DNA of 64,000 nucleotides from Polytrichum commune (Eukaryota > Streptophyta > Polytrichopsida > Polytrichales > Polytrichaceae). The notes under the pieces are model-generated. The model was not told the origin of the DNA. It saw only the letters and a program-made list of their open reading frames with translations, and did no database searches. The stretch covers positions 25,792,001-25,856,000 of the forward strand of contig OX485804.1 in NCBI GenBank assembly GCA_950295325.1, written 5' to 3'. This document shows positions 25,251 through 36,407 of this stretch, one piece after another. Made by a program: the position numbers and the translations under genes. Within the stretch, counting starts at the first letter, position 1; every line of letters begins with the position of its first letter.

Positions 25251-26746
25251 CTTCCCTCCCTTATTATTTCGCATCAAGGAAAAAGGAAGGTGTTACAGAT
25301 TCGGAAAACTAATCAAACATTTTCTTCGTATACATCATCTTAACTAAAGTTACACTCAAGAATCATATTGCCGTGTTCCGCAAAGGCATCGGACCCTGCT
25401 GCTTATGTTGCAGAGGTAGACTGCTAGGTTGTGTTGTCATCAATTTGTGGTGGCCCGGGCTTGAAGAGTCCGCTTGCTCCAATAGGTTATGTTTCACGAT
25501 TCCATTGCGCTTCGCGATCGTATCAAAACACAGGGCAGCCAGCGAACTTCCGGTGGTTTTCACTTCCGGTGCCGTTAGTGATGAATTTGGACGCAAATTG
25601 AGCTGCCTTTGGTGTTAGGTTATGTGTGTGACACGAAAATCGAAGTCGAAGAAATTTGGCCAATGGGTTTGTCATGTAAGAACACGAACCGCACTTGAAG
25701 TTATGTATGACACATCGGGTTTGTTCGGCCGTGTTTTTTGGCCATGGTCATCGGTGAGTAGGAAATTTGAGGAGATTGCGTATATATGGCCATTTTCTTA
25801 GCAATGGGATATGATTGTGTTTCATCTTTGCGGAATCACTGGGTTAGCGAGCATACTTTTCTTTCTGGGGTTCTCCGAGACAGTGTGTCTTCCTCGCACG
25901 GGCCGACTGTTTGAAGTTCAGTATAGGAAATGATCGATCAGAATTAGGGCGGTCAGCTCTCATCTGAAGCCTTATTACGATAGGTTGGCTCATTTGTATC
26001 CGAGTGCTTAATTTGAGATCCTTGAAGCGAGGGCAAGGTGAAGGGGTTCGTGTGTGGGGCAGGAATTTAGGGCTCAATGGAATTTACTTCTTTTCGTAAA
26101 ATATCCGGAGAATGTTTCTTGCCAACCTTAGGACTGACAACTGAACCCCAATTTTTCTCCGTGGAATTAGAGTGATTAACGATCTCTCCTCCGGACCTCA
26201 GATTTCTTGAACCTCAAGCAGTCGCTTTAAGAACCTTGTTTGAGATCCTTGTATTTCATTTCTCTGATATCCCTAAATTATGGACCACGGACACTATGAT
26301 ACTAACAATCCCATCATATCTGTGCACTTGGTTCTCGAGGGTACCTATTTATGGCATCTTCATTTTTGCAAGCCTTCTTCTCCACTGCACAGTCAAATTT
26401 GTCAAAGAATTATCCAACTTATGTATATCACGCCTTTAGCCTTTGATGGATTGCCTTCACCATCCACATATAGGTTGAAATCATATAGTTTGAGCTGCAA
26501 GTTCTGTTCTCCTAAGCTCCAAGAACCTGCTTTGAGTTTTGTGATCTGATGATATGCGTTGTGTCATTTCTCAGGGATTTCAACAAACACCTTGAAGGCT
26601 GCCTCCAGCATCAGATTGTTGTCGAGAACGCACATTATTCAGGTGATTGCTGATGGACCAAAACAGGGAGAGATTTCTGAAGGATATCAATTGCACAAAG
26701 CTCAGTGAACAACAACAACAGCCAAGGAAGAAGACTGGATATCACT
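25251..26746 (+). other. Probable 5' leader/intron of the VTT-domain gene
   Basis: No conserved protein is seen. GC content is raised to about 26.2 kb, and an acceptor-like TTTCTCAG precedes 26575. This suggests a leader exon, an intron and a second non-coding exon ahead of the ATG at 26747. Inferred from position and composition only. Confidence 0.35.
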
Positions 26747-29579
26747 ATGTTGAGCAATTCTATGTTGAGCAATTCGAGGGTACCGCATGGTGGGGAGTAT
26801 GACAGTATAGAGGTGCAGGATAGTGCAGACGCCGCAGATTACTGTCCCCTTGGCCATGTGGAAGAGGATCAGGGGGACGAAGAGCTCGAAGAATTTGATG
26901 TCTCTGCCGTTTCTCGACCTAAGCGGGGGCGCGCCACCAAATGCTGGTGGTGGACCAGACTCATTCTCTGTGGCATACTTTTGGTTGCATTTGCAGCCAT
27001 TATGTTCCATTGGGGTGTTCCCTTTTTCTTAGACAAGGTGATTCTTCTGACCTGATTTTCATGTGTGGTAGTATTTTTCCAACAAAAACCCTCTCTCAGG
27101 AATCATCAGGATTGGCAGAGAGGTGCAGATACATTTATGTATTATATCCGTGTTGGATTGGTATATAGGTGAATGCATGTTATCAATAGACAATATTAAT
27201 ATTGCTATCAAAGAACCTACCCACCCGGTATCAAAATTGTGATACCAGTCAGACTTTGATACTTGGTGGGTATCACAAGATGAGAGAATCTTTGTATACC
27301 AGAGCCATTGTGTGGGTCCTTACCATCCTAATACCATGTTGATACTAAGGTAATTTTATCTAGGTATGAAGATTCTTGGATGGTATATAGACCCAAATGG
27401 TATCAGAAACACAAACATCCTCAAGTAACCTTACCCTACTTGTATCAGAAAATTGTAAAATCCTCATTGTATACAGCGGAGTGGTATTGATAAAAGGTGG
27501 TACCAGTCCAACATTGGTTTTAATACCATGAAATGTTGCTAGTGGGAGTCGTGCCATCATCCAGGGGCCCCAAGTATTTACACTGCTGACATAGCCTTGG
27601 ATTGGTAATGTATGAAGGGTTTATGTGGGTAGGTCTGATCAAGGGTATGTCTAATCAACATGGTGACTTCATGGAATTATACATACTTAGCAATGGAAGA
27701 ATTGGGTATTCTGACAATGCAAATGCACCCAAAGGGCTCAGGGTGGACGAATGTCACATGAAGTGTTGAGCAGTATTTATGAGATGGTCCAGTGCTTGAT
27801 GCCTCTCTTGGGGATTTCTTAAACCTAGAAGTTGTTGCTCAGGAATGTCATGGGGGCTTAGCAAAACTGTGTAAAATGTAGGATAATGTCCCTGAAATTA
27901 ATATCCGTTGCCTTGATTTCATCTGTGACGCATGTGAGCATTGTTTCCTTATGCAGGTCATCATACCTCTAATGGTATGGGAGTCCACCAAATTCTCAAA
28001 GCCTGTTCTGGCAGTTATCTTGGTTCTCTCTCTGGCGTTCTTCCCAGTCTTTGTTTTCCCATCAGGGCCATCCATGTGGTTATCAGGCATGATGTTTGGC
28101 TATGGTTTTGGGTTCCTTATAATCATGGGAGGTACTACAGTTGGCCAAACTTTGCCTTACTTCATTGGTCGCCGACTTTTGCATAACCGAATACAGGCAA
28201 GAATCTTTGTTTGAGCATGCTTTGTATCCAACAAGTTTTAATAGCTATGCCTCCGAAGTGATAGCCGATAGGAGTCATTCTATTGTTATGAGGATCACAA
28301 ATACACCACATTGAAGGATCCCACTTTGAAGTATAGCATCAATTATACACTCTCTTTGAGTATGTGAATCCACAATGGCTGTAGCTGGCAGGAATAGTGT
28401 CTGTGCACTCACGTTGATCTACTGCTGAAACAGCAGCATGGACTACTTAGTTAGTATCTTTGAACTAAATGAAATTTTCAGGCCTTTTTTGACTCTGAAA
28501 ATTTTGGTTAGGTATGAGGTGAATTATTGTAGCAAAGCTATTTTTCACTATGTTTCTTCACAGCATTGATGAGGTCTGCATGAATGTTCTCAGGTCATGC
28601 CAAATTGGTTTAGTAACATTCCATGTATTTTGCACTCCTGTTACAGCAATGGCTGGCCAAGTATCCTAAGAAGGCAGCTGTGCTAAGGATTGCAGAGCAA
28701 GGCGGATCTTTTCAGCAAATACGAACTATAACATTGTTGCGTGTTTCCCCCTTTCCATATCCTTTGTTCAACTATGCAGTTACAGCTACCAACATCCAGT
28801 ACAGTGAATACATTGTCGGTTCCATACTTGGCATGGTGCCTGAAGCATTCATTACAATATACAGGTGATTCTACTTTTGATTAACTTGCACTTCTGTGAT
28901 GAATGTGTCAAGACTCAGTCTAGGTGGAGAGGTCTACCCTTTTGCAATATAGAGTTGCACACAAAGGCCATAATTGAAGTAGACATTCATTGTCGTGTAT
29001 AGTCAAGTGGGATATGTGGGGTTTGGAGGATTTTTGAGGCCATAGGTGAAACCAATTGACAACCATGCTGCCTCAAATAGCTTCTTAGGAACTTTTCTAC
29101 AGATTATATTGTCGTAATGAAGCAATTTGACGATGCAAATTGCTTTGCTCCACTTAAAGAAAATTACTCTGTTGCAAATCACTCCTTTAAAGTGACCAAT
29201 ATGGTCCCTTGTATTCTGCAATACATTTGTTGGTCAATGTACAAATTGTTCATGGTAGTTGTCAATGTTGCTTGTTATTCCTTGCAGTGGGAGATTACTG
29301 AGCACACTTGCTGATGTCAAAAATCAAAACCGGCGATTAACACCTGTCGAAATCATTTACAACATTGTTGGCGCGTGTGTTGCGGTGACTGTGGCGGTAA
29401 CTGCAGCCATTTATGGACGACGGGCTCTTCAAGATATGGAGCTTAAAGAATCTGCAGAGCGCGAAGCTGCTGATATGACAGACTTTGCTGCAGATAACTC
29501 TACTTTGAAGCAACCAGTGATCAGAGCAATTGAGGAAATCCCCTCTTCACTTCCAGAGGGTTTGACTCACTCCAAATAA
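26747..29579 (+). CDS. VTT/DedA (SNARE-associated Golgi-like) membrane protein, 4 exons
   Basis: Exons: 26747-27037, 27957-28196, 28647-28864 and 29288-29579, encoding 346 residues (intron phases 0, 0, 2). The N-terminus is acidic and cytosolic-looking, followed by a basic patch and a membrane segment near residues 67-92 (CWWWTRLILCGILLVAFAAI). The VTT domain covers about residues 120-260. Its hallmarks are FPSGPSMWLSGMMFGYGFGF, GQTLPYFIGRRL, a YPKKAAVLRIAEQGG linker, TLLRVSPFPYPLFNYA and GSILGMVPEAFITIYSGRLL. A last membrane segment (YNIVGACVAVTVAVTAAIYG) precedes an acidic tail. Plant members are multi-pass proteins of the secretory or plastid membranes; some VTT proteins act as lipid scramblases, but this one's role is unknown. 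Intron 2 uses a GC donor (CAG|GCAAGA), chosen because the joined HNRIQ-QWLAKYPKK matches the family without an insert. The ATG at 26747 is the first in the frame. Confidence 0.88.
27227..27527. mobile_element. MITE-like repeat R2a in VTT gene intron 1
   Basis: About 301 bp ending in inverted repeats: GGTATCAAAA on the left and TTTTAATACC on the right. The left terminus contains a local palindrome, GGTATCAAAATTGTGATACC. Its interior matches 39106-39624 in order and orientation, for example TGAGAGAATCTTTGT, TATAGACCC.AATGGTAT and AA.TTTTATCTA.GTATGA. No coding capacity. No certain target duplication. Confidence 0.75.
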
Positions 29580-30304
29580 TATTTCCAAGTTCCTACTGCC
29601 AATGATTCACAGGGACCATGTTTTTTCATCATCAACAAATGGACACAACCGATCTTTGTGAGCGCCCGCATTCTAAGACAACCAAAAAGTGCATTGTGGA
29701 ACAAAATTCAAATCAACTTTGTACCTCATGGGTTCCCCAGAACTTGGCTAGCCCCTGTAGCAAAGTGCTTTAAGGATGATTAGCTTTGGAAATTGTTTCC
29801 TCATATTGGGGAGTGGGATTGGAAGTGCAGAATTGAAGTGCAGTTGCGAACCAGGATGATGTTATTGTGGGCACAGGCTATTCAAGTGAGCTGATATTGG
29901 CTTCGTTTTTGTCTAAGAATCATGTGGCTGTGCTGATTTTTGAATCAGGTGTACACCTTCCCATGTGTGTACAGGAGTGAGAGAAGGAAGTAATTTTTGG
30001 CAGATGCATTGGATTTTCAATTGCATATTACTTCCAAATTGTGAGTGCCAGAAGCAAGGGTTTTGGTGGTAAAGATAGCAAGACATACCTAGTAGCATAA
30101 TTGTTGACAGGCAGCCATTGGAACACTAGAAGGGAGAACTAGGCATTCAAGGTTCTGTTGTGAGCAACAGCAACATCTGTAAGAGATAGGCTTCTTGACT
30201 CAATTGAGTTAAAGGCAAACATGGTGGTTCTTTTGATGGATACTTTCCAATAAACGGGGTGATGTAAATGCACTCAGAATGCTGTTTTACTGCTTAAGGT
30301 ATGT

Positions 30305-30680
30305 GGGCGCTACTTGGTTACTTTTCTTAATGGGACACCTTTATTTGAATGGTGGGTGGTTAGGTGTGGATCTAAGAACAGGTACCGAAAGGACATGTCT
30401 TTCATAGAGATTGGATTACTTGCTCAGAATTTGTTAACCATTCTAGGCTTCATAGTCAACATTATTTGTGTTTGTGTGTGTGTGTGTGGGTGTGGGGGGG
30501 GGCGTTGTTGGTGGCCGTATGACCACTTAATGACCTCAAGAATCTTCACTTCAGTAATAAGATATTCATGTGAGCTCTGAAAACTATGAGGAGAATGGCT
30601 ATGGTACAATTTGGATTGATCAATCATATTGCACTAATTGCATGTTTCCTAACCTACAACAAGTGGGTGCAGAGCTAATT
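30305..30680 (+). repeat. Dispersed repeat R3, copy 1
   Basis: About 370 bp matching 37531-38000 and 59955-60310. Shared blocks include TCTAAGAACAGGTACC, AATTTGTTAACCATTCTAGG, CTCAAGAATCTTCACTT, AAGATATTCATGTGAGCTC and TTGCACTAATTG. This copy is interrupted by a TGTGTG/G-run microsatellite. The element class is unknown; no clear terminal inverted repeats or ORF. Confidence 0.75.
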
Positions 30681-30815
30681 GTGTCCATTTAAGTGCATTA
30701 TTGCGAGTGAATTTCTTTTGGATCAGATCAACTCTTGCTTGACCCTTGTTGAACATGAGAATATAAATCCATGTGCAGAACTCTTCCATTGAGAATCCCA
30801 TCTTCCTAATAAGAG

Positions 30816-30900
30816 ACCTGTGAATAACAGATAACCTATATGCATAGGTACTCATTGATAACCTGTGAATAACAGATAGCCTATGTGGAAAGGTACTCCA
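30816..30900. repeat. 45-bp tandem duplication
   Basis: ACCTGTGAATAACAGATA occurs at 30816 and 30861 with similar following sequence (CCTATRTG...AGGTACTC). Two copies only. Confidence 0.8.
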
Positions 30901-31448
30901 CTGAGAGCATCCATTGACTTTTGAACAGCAAAGGTTCAGAATAATTAGCAAGGAGCATATTTGATGAGACACAGTTATGTATAATTTGTGGGCTCATGAA
31001 TGTATCTGTAAAGTTGAAGTGAAGAACTACAGGATAACTCCTTTTCCTGGTGAATATTATGTGCAAAGTTTTATTGATAATCATCAGAGGACATTCTCAG
31101 GGTGGACATTCTCAAGGTGGACATTAATCCTATAACTTATATGAGCATGCTGTACCATAGATTGTGTGATAATTTTTTGGAGATGTCACGCACATTGTCC
31201 GACTAAATAACAAGGAAACTAAAACGGATGGATGATATCCTGACCAACAGCCTCTTGACTTCAAATAGTAGGGCCCTGGCCAATTCAACACATGACAAAC
31301 ATTGCATCATGTTGTTCAACTCTTGTCAAAAGATGAGATGGTGCAGGTAATGAAACTGGTCACCATTTATAGTACAAAATGTTTAGAGATACAACTGCCC
31401 CAGCTCGAAAAGGCAGTGGTAAATGTTTCAAAGGTTACAAAGATGTAC

Positions 31449-34400
31449 TCAAGTTCTGTGAGCAAGAGAAGGATTCTCATCTGGGGAACTTGGCAGGAGG
31501 ACAAAAACGTTGTGCACTTCATGGCTGGAAGTTACTCCTTGATCTTTGTCCATGGCGTAACATATATATACAGTGTCTATTACGTTGCTCAACACACGGA
31601 TAAATGTTACAAAAACAACAAATAATATTAACCAACTTAACCCTGTTGCAGTCAACTTCAGCTCCCTCACAGCACTTGTTGTAATATGTAAAATGCCAAA
31701 GACCTGCAAAAAAAAGTTCACAAAGAGCCAAAACCTTAAGTTCCTGGTTCTCAAAGTGCCACATTTTGATCCTAAATGTTTGCCCCTTCCATGGGACATA
31801 ACTTCCTCTACATGCATGAGTTATCTATTCATAGCATTCTAGAGTGGTGTTGGTGCATGTTTACTAATGAGAGGCCCCATTTACCAAGCTTACATTTCAA
31901 ATTTGGAAGGCACCTAAAATGATGCTCTTGAAAGTTTGACAAGGAGTTCAATTTTATGCAGCCGACTTTTGGCCAAAATAAAACACCTCCCCTTGATTTA
32001 ACCAAAATTGAGGGTTCCAAGTTCAAACACCACTTGAGCTCTCCTTAAACATTATAAAATGTCAAAAGTGGGGTAAAACTCAGAACTTGAGTTTTTGAGA
32101 AACATTAAGGGCCGCTTTACACTAGGAGTCAAGGCTGTGCGATGTTGGGGCCAACTTAACCAATCTTTGAGTTCTTTTGAAGCTCGAGCCAACCTCAAGT
32201 TTGTGTACTCGTTGGCACCCCAAATCCATGAGGGTTCCTTTTGTGCCTTGGGGGCCATCTCAAGGCCAACATTTTATAGATTAAAATATTCAATTAATTG
32301 TTGGCCTTGACTCCTAGTCTAAAGCTCTTCGGGTTGGCCTTAAGCTCTCAACCAATAGGGTCGAGAGATTTCCCTCGACCCTTGGCCTCGACTCCTAGTG
32401 TAAAGTGGGCCCAAGGATAACTCTAATGTGCACAGAAGGAATAATGCTGGGGATATTTCCACACAACCCAAGCATTATTCCTTTAGTGTTCGATAGTAAT
32501 GGTAGGAATTTTGGTCCATTCTAGAATGTTATCCTAATGAATCAAGTACACAAGATTACATCTACATGTGTACGCCACATGTAAATAAGCACAAAGGCAG
32601 GCTTTCAAAGGCTTTGAAAATGGGACTAGACAGAAAGGAAGGTGTCACCACTGCATACCAGAAGGGCGTAGAAGAATGAGAAGGCCAAAAGAACCATTGA
32701 CAGAAGTCGATCGGAGATGACCTCCACAAGCACTGTGGACAGGAAGTTTCTCGTCAATAGATTGTACGTCATAGAGGCTGAGGTGCAGAAGCTCTCTCCA
32801 GTGATAGCTGCAAAGTTCGAAGTGAACCTCGTGAAAAACTCGACTGCATCAAGAATCCACTGCAAACAAGCTCGCACAAAGACCCCAAGGGCTCCTTGCT
32901 GGCCTTGCTGATTATCCTCCTTGTTCAGTGCACCTCGAATGACCCGAACAAATGCAACAATAAGACCACCTAGACAGACAGTTCCAAATGAAGGGCCAAA
33001 GGCATTCCTGCACCGAAAAAGATACCACCAGTTGAGCTATACTAACCAACTGGACCAACCTTCCATTTAAAATTGCAAGTTCAAACATCAAACCTGACTG
33101 CACCATACGTTTCAAAATGCATTGTAGGTGATCCACAGATCTGCTTGTTTCATGTTATTTAGAGAGATCAAATAAAAGATCCTATTTGAACCTCAACATG
33201 CACAAATAACGTGCTACATACTTTTATTTCCAGCTAATTGCGTCAAAAGTGACCTATCTAAAATCAACTCATATGTCAAGTACTCTTTGAATTGGTTAAA
33301 TACCTTAATGTAATTAAAGATACCTATTCAAATACACGACTTGGGTGCCCTTGAATCCAAATACATACTTAGTGTATTGATCATCAATGTCGCATATTTG
33401 TTTTTTCCTTCCTTGACATAAGATAAAATCTAGTAATAATTTCAAACCCATAAATTCCAAAACAACGATTTTAGGACTTGGTGAGGACTTATAGAAATGG
33501 CGTGCTTATGTTGTACACTGGGCCCTTGGACCTTTAAGGGTTAACATGTGCACAAAAAAAAACTGAAGCTTGGTATAGCTAATTCCAGTTTGTAACCCTT
33601 AGAAAGGTTAATGGTACAAAATTTACACAAATGTTGCCATCTGGACAACTCACAACGAGGAAACAGAACATGACTGGACGATAGAATAAAAAACCTTGGG
33701 TTTGAAATCCACTATACCGTAATGAGCGTCTGGTGGTGCCGACAGTGGAAGAGTCTGCCTGTGCAAAGTACCACTGGGCAACTGTTCCGCTGATTGTGAA
33801 CACCTGTATCTGTGCCATGATCGTTGAAGACCAAAGAACAGCAAATCCCGCGAGATACATGTAGTAAGGCACCCAGGCATTGGGCTGCCAAACACAACAT
33901 GGAGTGTCCGTGCCTGCGGCACAGTGAACATCTGGTTTCTCCAATATTTCTGGGTTTGTGATGAGTTTCCCATTCGTATAAGCATACAGCATGAACGTGA
34001 CAAAGGGAATCCAGAATAAGATTAGGGCAAATGCCAAACCTGGCAGGATAAAAACAAGGGCAAGGTTTTGGTGCAATGCCTCAGAGGCGGTCTTCACAAT
34101 ACGTATTGTCACTTGGACACGACTCCAGTTGGAATAGATGACGTAGATCATGATCGCAATCCCTACGAAAATAAAACCAAATGCTACAAGTTGCCAATTC
34201 AAGTCGATCTGTCTTTGGCATTCGGCACTTCGTTGGCACCAAATAAACCAAGTCAGGTTTGCAACAATTGGCCCAAGAATGAAGACAGGCAAGGTAGCAT
34301 ACACAAGCTCCTTCGTGTGCTTCCGAAGAAGGTAGAGGACTCCCAGTGCAAGTGGGCCACTCAAAAGAAGTGTAACACCCAATGTGATCCATATGGGTTT

Positions 34401-34853
34401 GTAAGAGGTGGCACCATCAACCTCTTTGATGATTGCGTCCTTCAAAAAGAAAGGCGTATACGGATGCAGTGCCCACACCCTAGTGCCATTCAAAGCCGGC
34501 GTTACCACTTGCAAATGTGCAGGAATGGAGCAGCCTTGTCCAGGCTCGTAATGTGCAGTGTCAATCCACATATATTCAGGATTTGAGTTCACCACACCAT
34601 AGATGCCAAAAGCCACTGACACAAGCACAAGAAGGATGAAGATGAGGCCAAACGTAATGTCTTGGAAAGGCCGGACACCCAAGTTATAGCCAAAAATGGA
34701 GGTCCCCTCTTGAGATGAAGGGACTGAGACAATTGAATCTGATTGCTTCTGATAACCTCTTTCCCTTGCATTATCTGCTTTATCTAGTAAAGGCACTTCA
34801 ATCTTGTCACTCTCAATGTCATCATATCTGGAAGCTCCCCCTTCGAATCCCAT
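31449..34853 (-). CDS. Choline-transporter-like (CTL/Pns1, SLC44) protein, 3 exons
   Basis: Exons in gene order: 34853-33718, 33007-32659 and 31703-31449, giving 579 residues with GT-AG introns (phases 2, 0). The N-terminal ~60 residues are soluble and charged. A membrane segment follows at about 67-88, then an extracytoplasmic loop with an N-glycosylation site (LNGT). Further segments lie near 155-175, 185-205, 221-241, 265-290, 329-358, 387-402, 478-495 and 514-532. Family marks include TVAQWYF (residues 358-363), the NAFGPSFGTVCLGGLI segment just after it, FAAITGESFCTSA, and a C-terminal NVIDTVYICYAMDKDQG. SLC44/Pns1 proteins are multi-pass membrane proteins linked to choline or related solute transport. 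The plant branch is poorly characterised, so the substrate here is inferred. Exon 3 is easy to miss, because translation through the exon 2 donor stops within about ten codons. The second intron contains MITE M3. Confidence 0.9.
32109..32412. mobile_element. Harbinger/Tourist-like MITE, copy M3 (in CTL intron 2)
   Basis: A 304-bp element with inverted ends GGGCCGCTTTACACTAGGAG and, from the right inverted, GGGCCCACTTTACACTAGGA. The similarity extends through GTC(A/G)AGGC. TAA precedes the left end but AAG follows the right, so the target duplication is eroded or the boundary is off by a base or two. No ORF. Confidence 0.8.
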
Positions 34854-34969
34854 CGTGCTGCAACTGCAAAGCCGTAATCAAACTGCAAAGCCATAATCAG
34901 TCTGCAAAACCTCAAATTGCATGGAATTGCCAGGACCAGTGATTCATCTCACATTATACCTCTGTAAAT

Positions 34970-36330
34970 CTTTTCAACTTCCAAAGAGCAGCCGTACCGT
35001 ACCATGCCAAGAAACTGACCATTTCACAAGAAACCCTAGCAGGCTAGAACACGACATCACAGCCAACCTGAGTTTGGAAGTCAATGTCTAGAGCTTACAT
35101 AGACATTGAACATCACCCTAGCTAATGCAATCGTCAATGCAGAGATCGCAATTCAGGACCGGGAAGGTAATCACACCCACCCTGCTCAAATTGTACTGGG
35201 CATTGGCCAACTCCAAAGAAATTGTGAGATTTTGAGCCATAAACCTCTCTCTGCCATCTTGATATCATAAAATTCTTTGGTACATCAACACTCGAAGAGC
35301 AGCCATGACATCCCAACGAACTGACCATTTCACAAGAAGCCCTAGCAGGGGCCACACCCCGGGAAAGTTTAACCTACATTCGGAAATAATGTCTAGAGAT
35401 TACATAGACGTTGATCATTACCCTACCTAGCTTCCTACGAAATTGATGTACGTAATTGTCAATACAAAGATCATGATTCAGGACTGGGAGAGCGTAATCA
35501 TATCTACCCTGCTCAAATTCTTCTGAGCATTGGCCACCCCCAGAGAGTTTGTGTAATTTTTAGCCATAAGCCTCTCTCTGCTATCTTAATGTCATAATAT
35601 TCCTGTGTACATCAACTTTCAACGAGCAGCCATACCATACCATACCATACCATCCCGAATAACTGACCATTTCGCGGGAAACCCTATCAAGGGAGAACAC
35701 CGGGGGAAACCTAGCCTACCTTTGAAGGTAATGACTAAAGATTACATTGGCATTGATTGTTACCCTTCCTGACTTCCAGCAATGCAGACATCGTAATTCA
35801 GGACTGGAAGAGCGTAATCACACCTACCCTGCTCAAATTCTGCTCAAGCATTGGCTACCCTTAAAGAAAATATGTGATTCTAGTCATAAACCTTCTCTGC
35901 ATTCTGATGTCATAAAATTCCTGTCTACTTCAACCTTCAAAAAGCAGCCATATCATACGATCCCGAGAAACTGACCGTTTCACAAGAAAACCAACACCGC
36001 GCCTACTTGAAAGTGATGTCTAGAGATTAAATTGGCATTACTCGTTACCCTAGCTGTAGCTTCCAGCAATGCAGCTGTGAATTGGCTATTCCTAAACTTA
36101 GAAACTAAGTGATTTTTAACCATAAACCTCTTCCTGCCATTTTGACATCATAAGAATTCTCTGTACATCAACTTTCAAAGAGCAACCATTATGACACCCC
36201 AAGGAACTGACCTATTTCATAAGAAACCCTAGCAGGGAGAACACACGGGAACCGCAACCTACCCTTGTCAATTTTGTTTAGAGGTTACATGGACATTCAT
36301 CATTACCTGCAATGAGATTCAATTCTCCAA
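34970..36330. repeat. ~240-340-bp tandem repeat, five copies, upstream of CTL gene
   Basis: Five diverged head-to-tail units, marked by AACTGACC at 35013, 35319, 35661, 35969 and 36205 (spacings 306, 342, 308, 236). Each unit carries GAGCAGCCAT or a close variant just before the marker, and ACAAGAAACCCTAGCAGG or a variant after it. Most units also carry a CTACCCTGCTCAAATTCT-type block. One unit contains a CCATA microsatellite (35628-35652). The array begins about 120 bases upstream of the ATG, so it occupies the leader, a leader intron or the promoter. Confidence 0.9.
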
Positions 36331-36365
36331 TTCTGCTCAACTCCTACAAGCTGCAAACTGTGTGC

Positions 36366-36370
<5 letters not shown>

Positions 36371-36405
<35 letters not shown>
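36371..36405. repeat. (CT)17 microsatellite
   Basis: An uninterrupted CT run, reading GA on the CTL gene's strand, about 1.5 kb upstream of that gene's ATG. Such tracts are common in plant promoters and 5' leaders. Confidence 0.95.

Positions 36406-36407
<2 letters not shown>

Larger units (their letters stand above)
29580..31448. other. Intergenic between VTT and CTL genes
   Basis: The 3' ends of two convergent genes face each other here. It contains repeat family R3 (30305-30680) with an internal GT/G microsatellite (about 30466-30505) and a 45-bp duplication at 30816-30900. No additional gene recognised. Confidence 0.55.

Noticed and set aside
33000..33075. tRNA-like AGCTCAACTGGT in CTL intron 1 (- strand)
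   Set aside because: The GTTTGAACTTG motif lies on the wrong side and no acceptor stem is present.
34068..34586. A 172-codon + strand ORF
   Set aside because: It is the antisense of the long first exon of the CTL gene, which has a recognised protein on the other strand.
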